Source: Natrialba sp. SSL1
Lineage (GTDB): Archaea; Halobacteriota; Halobacteria; Halobacteriales; Natrialbaceae
Direction of reading: 5' to 3'
Assembly (NCBI RefSeq): GCF_001861355.1
Contig: NZ_MASN01000048.1
Coordinates: 27,281 to 91,280 of the forward strand
Length of the DNA stretch: 64,000 nt
Position numbers and translations under genes: made by a program. Below are positions 35,282 through 43,934 of this stretch, in pieces (the first letter of the stretch is position 1; each line of letters opens with the position of its first letter). The notes under the pieces are model-generated. The model ran no database searches. It was not told the DNA's origin and worked only from the letters and a program-made list of their open reading frames with translations.

Positions 35282-35291
35282 GTATATAAAG
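35282..35291 (-). promoter_or_regulatory. TATA box of the HTH gene
   Basis: TTTATATACC on the minus strand is centred about 27 bp upstream of the GTG at 35259, giving a leaderless transcript. The same block of bases recurs at about 49530-49545. Confidence 0.6.
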
Positions 35292-35342
35292 AAGTTTCAA
35301 GTAGTGTTACAGCCAGCAATCGCGAGAACCGTCTCTGTCGTC

Positions 35343-35383
35343 TTAACCAACAAACCTATGGATTCGTGGGCCGTGTTGGTTAA
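35343..35383. promoter_or_regulatory. Inverted repeat IR1 (TTAACCAAC-N23-GTTGGTTAA)
   Basis: Nine-base arms at 35343-35351 and 35375-35383 are separated by 23 bp. It lies between the divergent HTH gene and the small gene at 35398, ending 14 bp before the latter's ATG. Four more copies occur at 41143, 43051, 49050 and 60073. Arm spacing of about two helical turns suggests binding of a dimer or two dimers. Confidence 0.7.
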
Positions 35384-35397
35384 CACAAGAGTAGCCG

Positions 35398-35721
35398 ATG
35401 TCCTACGAACCCCCGACTCCACCAGCGACCTTTACGACAGAAATTGTCAATACGCTCAACGAGTCGGACCCGGAGCAGCTCCGAGACGTTGCGACGTACG
35501 CTGAAGCGCTCGCCGAGCACAAAGAACGTGAGGCCCGTCTCGAGGAGTCGGCAGATCAAGAAGAAGTGGAGGAGTTGCCAGACGACCTACCGGACGACGT
35601 CCCCGCAAAGGCGACGGTCACGATCAAGGAGATCAATGATAATCGCTACTCCTACTGGCAGTGGCGGGAGGGAGAGAAGATTCGTTCTCAGTATAAGGGC
35701 CCGGTCAACCCGGACGAGTAA
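35398..35721 (+). CDS. DUF6788-like small protein, intact copy
   Basis: This encodes 107 residues starting MSYEPPTPPATFTTEIVNTL. A helical charged middle (EQLRDVATYAEALAEHKERE) precedes the conserved KATVTIKEINDNRYSYWQWR and EGEKIRSQYKGPVNPDE, a pattern I associate with the DUF6788 family of haloarchaea. The function is unknown; the C-terminal Trp/Arg-rich segment could bind nucleic acid. The operator-like IR1 lies directly upstream, and the origin region directly downstream. A frameshifted paralogue is at 48644-49035. Confidence 0.7.
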   Translation: MSYEPPTPPATFTTEIVNTLNESDPEQLRDVATYAEALAEHKEREARLEESADQEEVEELPDDLPDDVPAKATVTIKEINDNRYSYWQWREGEKIRSQYKGPVNPDE

Positions 35722-35754
35722 AACTCGATGAGGGAGGTCGATGAGGGAGGACAC

Positions 35755-36314
35755 CCACCCCACGTTTCCGTCGTAACTGGATGTGGGTGGTGGGGGTGAC
35801 GCTGATTTCGAAGGGGCCACACCCCCCGCGTTTCCGTCGTTTCTCCACGACGGCGTAGGGAGAGACTACGATAGTGCTATGCAGCCACTAATCATATTGA
35901 CCTAGAACCAACCTAGACATGAACTAATTTCTGGGACACATAGATTAAAGTGGTATAGATGAGAAATGCTCATTAAGTGTACTTCAACAAAAGAGGGGAC
36001 GAAGTACTTCGCCCCTCAGATGAAACAATCCTTTCCAGCTGCTTCTGTAGACGGCCAGCTTTGGACGGCTAGGCCGCTCTCGTCTTTGGTACCTCGTCGT
36101 GGACGTCCTCTTCGAGTCCCCTCCCCGCCTGTTCAGTGATTACGACGGAAACGTGGGGTGTGTGGGTTCGGGATTCGAAATCGAGGAAACGCTTCCGTCT
36201 ATGGGTTTCCTCTCTCACGTCGGAAACGCGGCTATATTGTCAATGATCTAATTCCGCCGAATTACGGCATTTTCCGGCTGATATCGGACAAGAAACGTCG
36301 GAAACGTGGGGTGG
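35755..36314. other. Replication origin, left part: origin recognition boxes and AT-rich unwinding region
   Basis: Five boxes of the type ACG(A/T)CGGAAACGTGGGG occur. Two are reversed at 35755-35774 and 35819-35840; three are forward at 36142-36166, 36217-36231 (G-tract degenerate) and 36295-36314. The stretch 35880-36010 between them is AT-rich, as expected of a duplex-unwinding element. The oppositely oriented boxes on its two sides fit the haloarchaeal origin layout, next to the orc1/cdc6 gene that would bind them. Confidence 0.8.
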
Positions 36315-36363
36315 CATTCTCCACTAGATTTATACTCTCCCCGCACACACCGTGTGATATTCA

Positions 36364-37596
36364 ATGACGCCCAACTCTTCACCCAGTTCTGTCGACGATC
36401 CACTCTTTGAATCCGGGCATCGTATCTTCGCGAACAAGGATCTCCTGAAAATCGGCCACGTTCCCGAGGCTGACCGAATCGTCGGTCGCGACGAGGAAAT
36501 CTCGAAGCTCGCGAAACGTCTCAACGGTGCTGTCCACGGATACTCCCCGGAGAACGTGATGATCTACGGGAAAACTGGGACCGGTAAATCTCTTGTTTCA
36601 AAACACGTCTGCCAACGAGCTCAAAATGCCGCTCAGGACGGCGTCGAGATTGGAACAGCGTATATCGACTGTGCTGAAGACAATACCGAGACCCAAGCAA
36701 TCTCTTCACTTGCTGCGAAGCTGAACGATGAATCTTCGACTGGAATCACCGTCCCCTATACCGGCCTCAGTACGTCGAAATATTACAAACTCCTCTGGAA
36801 GACGCTCGATGCTCAATTCGATTCTGTGATCATCATCCTCGACGAGATCGACTTGATGAACGACGACAGCATGCTAATGAAACTCTCGCGTGCTGAGGAG
36901 GCAGGCAAAATCGACTGTAGCGTCGGTGTCATCGCGATCAGCAACAAGATCCAGTACGTCGACAACGTGAACGAGCGCGTGAAAAGCAGCTTCCAGCACA
37001 AGGAGTTGTTCTTCAAGCCATACGACGCCAACCAGCTCCGTGAGATTATGTTCAACCGCGAGGACGCTTTCCAGGACGGCGTCCTTTCCGAGGACGTGAT
37101 TCCGCTCTCGGCTGCCTTCGCTGCGCAAGAACACGGCGATGCTCGGAAGGCGATCGATATTCTTCGCCACGCTGGGGAAGTTGCCTACGAGGCTGGAGCA
37201 GAGCGAGTGACAGAGGAACACGTCCGCCAGGCACAACAACACGCCGAAAAGGACCGGTTCAGAGAACTCGTGAACGGCGCACCCACGCAGGCGAAGGCGG
37301 CGTTGCTGGCGCTCACGGAACTGAGTATCAATAGTACCGACGATGCGTTCCTCACGAGTCGGGTGTACGACCAGTACGAACGCATCTGCAACCATCTCGA
37401 CATGGACATCCTCTCCGTCCGTCGGTTCCGTGACATCCTGAAAGAGCAAGCCTTCCTCGGGGTTGTCGAAATCGAGAAGATCAACAAGGGGAGTGCGGGC
37501 GGCATCCACCTCCAGAACCGACTTATCGAGGATTCCCACGTCGTCCGCGAAACGATCCTCGAGGACAGCCGGATGCAGGACTGGACTCGCGAGTAG
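36364..37596 (+). CDS. orc1/cdc6: Orc1/Cdc6 replication initiator
   Basis: In this 410-residue AAA+ protein, Walker A is GKTGTGKS (residues 69-76), Walker B is ILDEIDL near 158, and the arginine-finger region follows SCSVGVIAISNKIQYVDNVN. The C-terminal 120 residues form a winged helix (RVYDQYERICNHLDMDILSV). It binds origin recognition boxes, opens DNA and loads MCM. Boxes flank it on both sides, so it probably initiates replication at this origin and may repress itself; a TATA box at about 36329-36334 precedes a short leader. Confidence 0.9.
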   Translation: MTPNSSPSSVDDPLFESGHRIFANKDLLKIGHVPEADRIVGRDEEISKLAKRLNGAVHGYSPENVMIYGKTGTGKSLVSKHVCQRAQNAAQDGVEIGTAYIDCAEDNTETQAISSLAAKLNDESSTGITVPYTGLSTSKYYKLLWKTLDAQFDSVIIILDEIDLMNDDSMLMKLSRAEEAGKIDCSVGVIAISNKIQYVDNVNERVKSSFQHKELFFKPYDANQLREIMFNREDAFQDGVLSEDVIPLSAAFAAQEHGDARKAIDILRHAGEVAYEAGAERVTEEHVRQAQQHAEKDRFRELVNGAPTQAKAALLALTELSINSTDDAFLTSRVYDQYERICNHLDMDILSVRRFRDILKEQAFLGVVEIEKINKGSAGGIHLQNRLIEDSHVVRETILEDSRMQDWTRE

Positions 37597-37621
37597 GGCC
37601 CCTACTACTGAGTGGCTGGGG

Positions 37622-37730
37622 ACGACGGAAATCCGGGGTGGGGCGTGAGGAAACGACGGAAATGAGGGGGGTCGAAAATTACGTCGGAAACGTGGGGTTG
37701 GATCGAAACGACGGAAACCAGGGGTGGGGT
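37622..37730. repeat. Four direct origin-recognition boxes after orc1/cdc6
   Basis: Boxes at 37622-37643, 37653-37672, 37681-37701 and 37708-37730 all start ACG(A/T)CGGAAA and end in a G-tract with GTGGGG, in one orientation. Spacing is about 27-31 bp. They lie between the stops of orc1/cdc6 and the convergent polymerase gene. Multiple boxes may help initiation or act as incompatibility iterons. Confidence 0.8.
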
Positions 37731-37733
37731 CCA

Positions 37734-39902
37734 CTACGACAATTCATCGATTGCCCCGAACGACCTCAAAACGGCATCCCTCTCACCGGAGAGCTCTCGG
37801 CGAATGTCGGATCGGTCCCACCCGAGCGGTGAAAGCACACTCTCAACAGCTCTGACGAGTTGCGTCTCGTAGTACGACGCATCGTACGACTCGATCTCCT
37901 CATGAGCCAACGCAACCCGTTCTCGAGAGCTCTTCTCGTCGTCGACGACTACGTACTCGATGACCTGTCCTGGGTGGACAGCGAGGTCCTGCTCTCGAGC
38001 CCGCTTCAGCGCCGCCACGTTCTGGGTGTTCTGCGTGTATCCCTCCAGTGGCTTGGAGACACGATTCCGTTCGACGAGTTGCTCGACCGACACCGTTCCA
38101 GCGTGGAGGCGCTTGATCGCGTCCTGAAGACAGTCGAGCACCGCGTCCGGTGACCGCGTGGCATCGAGCCGGTCGAGACAGTCCCGCTGGACGTCCTCGA
38201 TGAACGGCGGGATCGAACGCTGTCGGGCTTCGATACCTCTGATCTTGAAGTCGTCGCCGCCGGCAACCTTCCCGAAGTATTTCGTCAACGCACCGGCGTC
38301 GCTCTCGCGCTGCGGGACGAACGCCACCCAGTCGTAGTGGGCTTCGTGTTCGAGCCGAATCTCGACGCGCTCGGTGATCTCCGCCGCGAGCGTCTCGAGG
38401 TTCTCGCGGTCATCGTCGTCGACGTCGGGGTCCGGGGTCACCCAGATGGAGTCAACGATGCCATGGACGACGCGCCAGCCGCCGGCTTCCAGTCGCTGTT
38501 TCGCCGTCAGCAGAATCTCGCGAGCGAACGCATTGATCGCCTCGTGGCACTCGATCCGGCCGAACTTCGCGTTGCTGAACCCCTGATAGCCGAAGCAGGC
38601 GACGAGGATCCATTTCAGCGCTCCCGACCGTCCCTCGAGTTGCGCCAGTCGGTCCTCGTCGGGGTCGTCTCGTTCCTTCTCGCGTCGGATGGCCGCCTTG
38701 ATCTCGTCGCGAGCATCGATGATCGGCTGTAGCACGTCGACGAGGTAGCCCGGGTCGTCACAGATCGAGTACCCGAGGCCAGGGACATCCTCACGGTCAC
38801 TGTGGCAGTCACACCGGATGACGTCCGGCGAAACGTTCCGGGTACAGATGATATTCGGATACAGGCTCGAGAAGTCGAGTTCGTGGACGTTCTCGTGAAG
38901 ACCGACCTCGGGCGCGAAGATGAAGCCGCCGCGGTCGGCGTCGTGGAGTGTCTCCATCGACTTGTAGAACTCGTGGCGCCAGGAGTTCCACGGCACGAGG
39001 ACGCCGCGGTCGTGGGCCTCACAGATCTGGATGGCGGTGAGCACGTTCCCGATCGACGCCCACGCAAGCTCTTGGACGGGCTTTTTCGAGCGCGACACAA
39101 GGTCGAGGACGCCGTCGAGATTCGTCTCCCCGTAGAAGAACGTGTTCGACTCGTCGATGATCGCCCGGCCGGGCACGTTGTACCGCGCCGGCGAGTGGCC
39201 GACGCGGCCGTAGCTCGAGTATGTCGACCGGCTCGCGAGCTGCTGGTAGTCGATGTTCGGCCACCGACTCAGCGAGAAGTCGTCGACGCTGGTGCCCGTC
39301 GCCATCTCGTACAGCGTCGGGACAATCTCGCTGGTCGAGCAGACCAGAATGTCTGGATCGTGTGCGTCGAGCGCCCCTTGGACGGCGGTCAGGATATCCG
39401 TTGGCGAGCCAATGACGGTGTCGCCGGCGACGGTCAGCTCCCCATAGATGTCGCTGCTCGTATCGGTCACCGGGACGCTGAGCCTGAGCGTCGACAGCTC
39501 GCCCGCCGGCGTCGGATTGACGCCGGTCTCCAGACAGTACCGGAACTCTCGCGAGAAGTCGACGTTGAAACAGGCGAGATCCCCAACTGGATAGTCCGAC
39601 AGCTGGCGCGCCTGACGGGCGAGTGGAGTAACGCGATCGATGTGGGCGACGTCGACGGCGAGGACTGTTTCCTCGTCCTGTCGAAAGCCGGGGCGTCGCG
39701 TAACCATTTCGGTCGCGACGACATCCGGGTGCTGGTCGTATACCGACTGGAGCGTCGTGAGGTCGCGGTCGGCATCTGGGTCGCGAGGGGCCACGTAGAA
39801 GCGCGGAGTGTAGTCATCGCGCTCGGTCGCGACGGCGCTGTCAGCTGTCGTCTCCCATTCGAGGACCCGGCCGTCATTGAGGAAATCAAATGTGAACGGC
39901 AT
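37734..39902 (-). CDS. polB: Family-B DNA polymerase, PolB2-like, with altered motif C
   Basis: This encodes 722 residues. Motif A is intact (ELDFSSLYPNII, about residues 338-350). The motif B region reads LKWILVACFGYQGFSNAKFG near 427. Motif C reads HGIVDSIWV near 479 instead of Y-x-D-T-D-S, so one of the two metal-binding aspartates is missing. The N-terminal exonuclease acid pattern is not visible either. It resembles plasmid PolB2-type enzymes, many of which are thought inactive or specialised for damaged templates. It is convergent with orc1/cdc6, with its promoter towards the IS1595 insertion. Confidence 0.85.
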   Translation of the reverse strand: MPFTFDFLNDGRVLEWETTADSAVATERDDYTPRFYVAPRDPDADRDLTTLQSVYDQHPDVVATEMVTRRPGFRQDEETVLAVDVAHIDRVTPLARQARQLSDYPVGDLACFNVDFSREFRYCLETGVNPTPAGELSTLRLSVPVTDTSSDIYGELTVAGDTVIGSPTDILTAVQGALDAHDPDILVCSTSEIVPTLYEMATGTSVDDFSLSRWPNIDYQQLASRSTYSSYGRVGHSPARYNVPGRAIIDESNTFFYGETNLDGVLDLVSRSKKPVQELAWASIGNVLTAIQICEAHDRGVLVPWNSWRHEFYKSMETLHDADRGGFIFAPEVGLHENVHELDFSSLYPNIICTRNVSPDVIRCDCHSDREDVPGLGYSICDDPGYLVDVLQPIIDARDEIKAAIRREKERDDPDEDRLAQLEGRSGALKWILVACFGYQGFSNAKFGRIECHEAINAFAREILLTAKQRLEAGGWRVVHGIVDSIWVTPDPDVDDDDRENLETLAAEITERVEIRLEHEAHYDWVAFVPQRESDAGALTKYFGKVAGGDDFKIRGIEARQRSIPPFIEDVQRDCLDRLDATRSPDAVLDCLQDAIKRLHAGTVSVEQLVERNRVSKPLEGYTQNTQNVAALKRAREQDLAVHPGQVIEYVVVDDEKSSRERVALAHEEIESYDASYYETQLVRAVESVLSPLGWDRSDIRRELSGERDAVLRSFGAIDELS

Positions 39903-40081
39903 TTTCTATTTGTCACCCTCTAGTATAGGCACGCCAACGTACGCTCACCCGATAATTGACAGTGTGTCGCTTCCGGAATTCAAGGAATTTGTGTGACACG
40001 GCTGCGAAGGGCTTGGAAGGCAAATTTGGCCCTTTTCAACCATCTTCCGCAAACACTTCCGGGGAGTTGGTTCCTCTTCCC

Positions 40082-40089
40082 CGCCATCT
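40082..40089. repeat. Left target-site duplication of the IS1595 element
   Basis: CGCCATCT here is repeated exactly at 41136-41143, directly outside the element ends. Eight-base duplications are characteristic of IS1595-family insertions, so this copy is complete and probably recent. Confidence 0.85.
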
Positions 40090-41135
40090 CGCTCTTGTGT
40101 AGACCTACGGAAAGACCCTATAGTTACACTAAGCCAGCCATAATCTTGGAGTATGTCTTCTGCTCAGCCGGCGTTCGGAGCAATGTTTCGAGAGCTGATC
40201 GAGCTGGGCGTCGTCGAGATTGACACGGAGCCGCTCGATGCCCGCATCGAGCGGCGACTCAAGGAATTCTGGGAGAATACGTCCTGTCCACGGTGCGGGC
40301 ACACCACCGTTCAAACGTGGCCACATCTCGACCGCGTGTGGTGCCGTAACTGCAATTTCAAGCCGGTCTACACCTACGGAACGCCGTTTCACGAGAAGCA
40401 CCTCTCCAGTGGCGAGGTGCTTCTCGCGTTCACGCTCTACGCCGATACATTGCTCAGTATTAACCAGATCGCGTCCTTGCTCAGTCGGGCCTACAAAACC
40501 GTTCATACGGCGATTCGAGAGGTGGAAGCCGCGATCCATCGCGGCTTCCCCGTCGTCTGGAATCTCCTTGACCAGACCATCGATGGACCGTCACAAGTCG
40601 ACGAATCTGGCACAGTCTGTTCGGGCTACAAAGGCCAAGAGCCGCCGCGGAACAGTCGTTCTCGCGGCGGCTCGTCTCAATCTGGCCGCTCACGCTGGCG
40701 GGGCCGCCATGGTGCTCAGTTGACGCTCGTCGCGGCGTGCCGCGACTCGCTTCGCGTGATCCGCGGCCAGCTCGGTATTGACTTCGGCGGTGATCTGAAA
40801 CCAGTGATTCAGGAGGCTGAAGACCTCTCCCAGCGGCTGGGAGAGGTCTGGACCGACGGACTCCAAGCCTACAGAGAGATGGAGCGTGACCACCGAACAG
40901 TCGTACACAAAGAGAGATACGTATCGCCCGACGGCGTCCACATTAACCAGGCTGAGTGCCTCTTTTCGCTCGTTCAACCGTGGCTACGGAAGTTCCGCGG
41001 CCTGTCCAAGCAGGGCTTGGAACTGGCCGCTCACACCTTCGGTATCGTTCGCTCACTCACTCTGGCTGGCGAATCTGTCGAGTCAGCCATTGATTGTCTC
41101 GTTATCGGGGCATTCCACAGCTCTACATAAGAGCG
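40090..41135 (+). mobile_element. Complete IS1595-family insertion sequence
   Basis: The 1046-bp element has 17-bp imperfect terminal inverted repeats (CGCTCTTGTGTAGACCT left; CGCTCTTATGTAGAGCT as reverse complement of the right end, 15 of 17 identical). It is bounded by the CGCCATCT duplication. It carries a single intact transposase gene and lies between the polymerase gene and inverted repeat IR2, whose first T is the last base of the duplicated target. Confidence 0.9.
40153..41130 (+). CDS. IS1595-family transposase with zinc ribbon
   Basis: This 325-residue protein has an N-terminal zinc ribbon with Cys45, Cys48, Cys64 and Cys67 (SCPRCG, CRNCN). A DDE-type ISXO2 domain follows: an acidic site in QVDESGTVCSGYKG, WTDGLQAYREM, and NQAECLFSLVQPWLRKFRG near the C-terminus. 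The catalytic region appears complete. Inactivation is not evident, and the intact terminal repeats and target duplication suggest recent activity. Confidence 0.9.
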   Translation: MSSAQPAFGAMFRELIELGVVEIDTEPLDARIERRLKEFWENTSCPRCGHTTVQTWPHLDRVWCRNCNFKPVYTYGTPFHEKHLSSGEVLLAFTLYADTLLSINQIASLLSRAYKTVHTAIREVEAAIHRGFPVVWNLLDQTIDGPSQVDESGTVCSGYKGQEPPRNSRSRGGSSQSGRSRWRGRHGAQLTLVAACRDSLRVIRGQLGIDFGGDLKPVIQEAEDLSQRLGEVWTDGLQAYREMERDHRTVVHKERYVSPDGVHINQAECLFSLVQPWLRKFRGLSKQGLELAAHTFGIVRSLTLAGESVESAIDCLVIGAFHSST

Positions 41136-41142
41136 CGCCATC

Positions 41143-41183
41143 TTAACCAACAATACCAACGCAGCCTACGACGTGTTGGTTAA
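41143..41183. promoter_or_regulatory. Inverted repeat IR2 (TTAACCAAC-N23-GTTGGTTAA)
   Basis: Arms are at 41143-41151 and 41175-41183 with a 23-bp spacer. Before the IS1595 insertion it would have lain about 180 bp upstream of the polB start; now it is over 1.2 kb away. The nearest other gene, 41226-41603, has its 3' end here. Confidence 0.65.
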
Positions 41184-41225
41184 GTCTACTGATTACGGAA
41201 CCGAGGCGCTATATTCGATACGGAT

Positions 41226-41603
41226 TCACCCGAGAACCTCGAGATCCTCGAATCCCAAAGCATGGAGTGTATAGTGACCAGGACTATCTTCGATCAGCTG
41301 TTTGAATGTCAGCTGGAGCGTGTTCTCCTGGTCCATCCGATGTGCTGTTTTGAACACGATGCGATCAGGCGGCACGATTTCGTCAGGTGGATCGAGACGC
41401 ACTGTCCGATGAAATTCGATATGTCGGACCTCATCTCCCTTCCGGGGATCCTTTCTCTCTTCGTGTACACTTCCGACGGAGGTCTCCCACGGATTCGGAA
41501 ACGCAACACCGCCAGCTTCAACCGGACTGCCCCCGGTAAGGTGGATCCGAATTCGATCTCCTGATTCCAAGTCGTTGATTCTCTGGAAGCGATCCGTTGC
41601 CAT
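41226..41603 (-). CDS. Small hypothetical protein, third gene of the RecA-like operon
   Basis: This encodes 125 residues beginning MATDRFQRINDLESGDRIRI. The pattern FQRINDLESGDRIRIHLTGG, then TLQLTFKQLIEDSPGHYTLH, suggests a small beta-barrel similar to the gene at 32349-32666. It lies 32 bp after the 41636-41956 gene on the same strand, so it is probably co-transcribed with the RecA-like gene. The function is unknown. Confidence 0.5.
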   Translation of the reverse strand: MATDRFQRINDLESGDRIRIHLTGGSPVEAGGVAFPNPWETSVGSVHEERKDPRKGDEVRHIEFHRTVRLDPPDEIVPPDRIVFKTAHRMDQENTLQLTFKQLIEDSPGHYTLHALGFEDLEVLG

Positions 41604-41635
41604 ACGAAGGAGCTAGTACCCCGTCATAATAACCA

Positions 41636-41956
41636 TCAGTGCAACCCGTCCTCTGTGGTATCCGTCTCGGAGAGTTGCTGTCGGTTGTTCCCCTCATTGA
41701 GTGCGTTTTCGAGCTCCTCGAGGCGTTCCTCGTGGTCGTCAAGCCGACCCTCCTGTTCGAGATCGATACTGAGCAGCGCCGGCAGCAACGGATTCTGGTG
41801 GTTCAACAGCCCGCCCGCGTCGGCGTGCTCGCGGGCGTACTCGAACAGGCGGTCAAACCGGGGCTGGTCGCGACGCCGCAGTGCCCGCCGAAACTCTGCC
41901 CAGCGCTCTTCGATGGCCCGCAGTGCATCCCGGTAGGTTGGGTTCGTGCGCCCCAT
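41636..41956 (-). CDS. Small charged protein, second gene of the RecA-like operon
   Basis: This encodes 106 residues from the ATG at 41956 (MGRTNPTYRDALRAIEERWA). Most of it is highly charged helix (RRALRRRDQPRFDRLFEYAR; HEERLEELENALNEGNNRQQ), with a possible coiled coil at the C-terminus. The start is 2 nt after the stop of the RecA-like gene. I recall this small gene next to RecA-like genes in haloarchaeal plasmids, which suggests a partner of that protein. Confidence 0.6.
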   Translation of the reverse strand: MGRTNPTYRDALRAIEERWAEFRRALRRRDQPRFDRLFEYAREHADAGGLLNHQNPLLPALLSIDLEQEGRLDDHEERLEELENALNEGNNRQQLSETDTTEDGLH

Positions 41957-41958
41957 CG

Positions 41959-42894
41959 CTATCGACCTCCTCTCCCGGTTACAGTCCACGCATCAAGCAA
42001 GGGGTCCGCGGTGGCCGCCACCCTCTCACCGTCAGCTCTGATGCCCGCCCCGACACCCTCCGGGGTCGGCGTTGACGGCGCTTGCGTCGTTGGGTCCACG
42101 CCGACCTGCGTGGCGCGTGCCGTGAGCAGCTGCCGCCAGTACGCGAACGTCGTCTGGTAGTACGCGCCGTCGTCGACGGGATAGACGAGCGTCTCGAAAT
42201 CCTCGCCGACGACTCGTGGCCCCATCCGCGTTTGCTTGCACTCTAGGTGGTGGTCGGCGACCGTCGCAACTGGTTCGGTGAATTCGTTTCGCGTAACGAG
42301 CACCGGGATGTCGTACCCATCGGCGTAGGTCGCCAACCGGGCGAGAGTTCGAGCCTGAAGGGTTTTCGCGTGGGATTCGCCGAGGGTATCGTCGGCGCGG
42401 TACTGGGCGTCGACGGCCGGCGCGACGATAAGGGCGGGCGTGTGGGGCGACGTGTCCTCGTCACGACTTGGTTCCCCTCGACCGGCCGCCCCGGGGTCAG
42501 TGGTGGATCTCTGGATCGATTTGTTCACTGCCGACGGGAGATCACAGACGGCGCCGTAGTGCTGGTAGGCGGTGAATCCGCGTGCGACGTGGATTCGGTT
42601 GAGCAAGCGCTGGCTGGGCGCGATCTGGGACAGTGTCGTCGTCGTCGCGTGGCCGTTCGCATCGACCCAGAAGGCGGGCCCGTCGTGTAGGAGGAGATGG
42701 TCGAGCACGAGCGACTGCAGGATCGGGACGCCGCGGCCACCTTCCACGTCGAGCAGCGTGATGCCGTCCTCGAGTGACGGCAACAGCATTTCGTCCGTAG
42801 CCGGATCGGCCTGGTCAGCAAGGGGCCGATTGCGGTCTGCGCCCCGGGTTGGCTGGTCCACCGCTAATCGGTTCGACGTTGGGTGTTCTTCCAT
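41959..42894 (-). CDS. RecA/RadA-like protein with degenerate Walker A
   Basis: In this 311-residue protein, the segment DVEGGRGVPILQSLVLDHLL takes the place of a P-loop but lacks the GKT/S end. It is followed by FWVDANGHATTTTLSQIAPS and NRIHVARGFTAYQHYG, which match the RadA fold around Walker B and the following strand. It is therefore a RadA-like protein that probably does not hydrolyse ATP normally, perhaps a recombination mediator or regulator. It heads a three-gene operon and is preceded by the operator-like IR3. Confidence 0.65.
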   Translation of the reverse strand: MEEHPTSNRLAVDQPTRGADRNRPLADQADPATDEMLLPSLEDGITLLDVEGGRGVPILQSLVLDHLLLHDGPAFWVDANGHATTTTLSQIAPSQRLLNRIHVARGFTAYQHYGAVCDLPSAVNKSIQRSTTDPGAAGRGEPSRDEDTSPHTPALIVAPAVDAQYRADDTLGESHAKTLQARTLARLATYADGYDIPVLVTRNEFTEPVATVADHHLECKQTRMGPRVVGEDFETLVYPVDDGAYYQTTFAYWRQLLTARATQVGVDPTTQAPSTPTPEGVGAGIRADGERVAATADPLLDAWTVTGRGGR

Positions 42895-43050
42895 ACTCGA
42901 TTAGAGGTCTGCCTTCCCGATAAGCCGCGGCGTGTCGCTTCCGCGTTTCAGGGAACTCGACTGATCCCCCTCCAATCCCGGTACAGCACCGAGTAGTCTC
43001 TGTTTGAATCCCGTTTCCGAGAATAGTTCCTGAATCGAGCGTTCTCCGTG

Positions 43051-43092
43051 TTAACCAACATCCGACTGTATTGATCGCGGCGCGTTGGTTAA
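43051..43092. promoter_or_regulatory. Inverted repeat IR3 (TTAACCAAC-N24-GTTGGTTAA)
   Basis: Arms are at 43051-43059 and 43084-43092 with a 24-bp spacer, in the divergent intergenic space between the RecA-like operon (start 42894) and the gene at 43167. It is placed to act on both. Confidence 0.65.
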
Positions 43093-43166
43093 ACCTACAC
43101 AATTGCAGTCTCGAGCCTGTCTGCTCAGAATGTTAATGACCAACGCCACGTTGGAAGGGGTGCTCT

Positions 43167-43757
43167 ATGAGCTACCCACGAACCCACGTCGACCACCGAA
43201 ACCCCGATCACCACGAGTCAATGCATCCAACTCGAAATATCGTGAACGCCCAGGTTGTTGCCGGTGAATTCCTCACTTCCCGGTACCACGATGCGCTTCA
43301 AATTGTTCTCCACCCCCTAGGCGATTCTCTGGACACCAAAGACCAACATGCGCTCAACGACCTTGGAATCGTCCATGCGAATGGTTCCTTGAACGACCTA
43401 TCCCCTATCGTTCGCACATACGTCAAACTCGACGAGTATTGGACGCGAACCCATCGTACTGCGCTCAACGAACTATTCACTGATCGACGTGCTCACGTCC
43501 TGAGTTGCTGTACACGGTTCCTTTCTGAATTCTCTCGACACACACTCGAAGTCGAATCTGGCCGTTCCGGAACTGCGCTGGATACTACCCTTGCTCCGCT
43601 TCTCGAAAGCGGATTTCTCTCACAGACAGATGATGATAAAACGCCATATTTTGTTGATGAATACCACGCGCTGTATCGACCGACTGAGAGGCTCTTCGAT
43701 GCACTTCTTGACCACGCAGCTGTTCTCTGTGAGCTTCTGCCCCCGACCGACCTCTAA
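43167..43757 (+). CDS. Hypothetical protein next to the RecA-like operon
   Basis: This encodes 196 residues beginning MSYPRTHVDHRNPDHHESMH. The N-terminus is histidine-rich. The remainder is helical (FLTSRYHDALQIVLHPLGDS; RAHVLSCCTRFLSEFSRHTL) and resembles a helical bundle. There is no membrane segment. It starts 75 bp after IR3 and may belong to the same regulon as the RecA-like operon. The family is not recognised. Confidence 0.5.
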   Translation: MSYPRTHVDHRNPDHHESMHPTRNIVNAQVVAGEFLTSRYHDALQIVLHPLGDSLDTKDQHALNDLGIVHANGSLNDLSPIVRTYVKLDEYWTRTHRTALNELFTDRRAHVLSCCTRFLSEFSRHTLEVESGRSGTALDTTLAPLLESGFLSQTDDDKTPYFVDEYHALYRPTERLFDALLDHAAVLCELLPPTDL

Positions 43758-43934
43758 CCGCACGATTCAGAGCCTTTTCGACTCTGTGGAAATCCTCTCG
43801 GTCACATACCATCTGCGGTGAAACAGCCGGTAAGTAGGCTTGCGTATCGACCACGGAAGTTCCTGACTGATTTAGATAACATTCGCATCGCTGTGCAAGA
43901 GTGGTTTATATTTGTGAGAGAACAACAAGCAGCT

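Noticed and set aside
37622..37730. CRISPR-like direct repeats
   Set aside because: They match origin recognition boxes beside orc1/cdc6 and the intervening bases are only about 8-10 bp.
38802..39923. Plus-strand frame of 373 codons opposite polB
   Set aside because: The opposite strand has polymerase motifs; this frame has Arg/Val-rich antisense composition and no motif.
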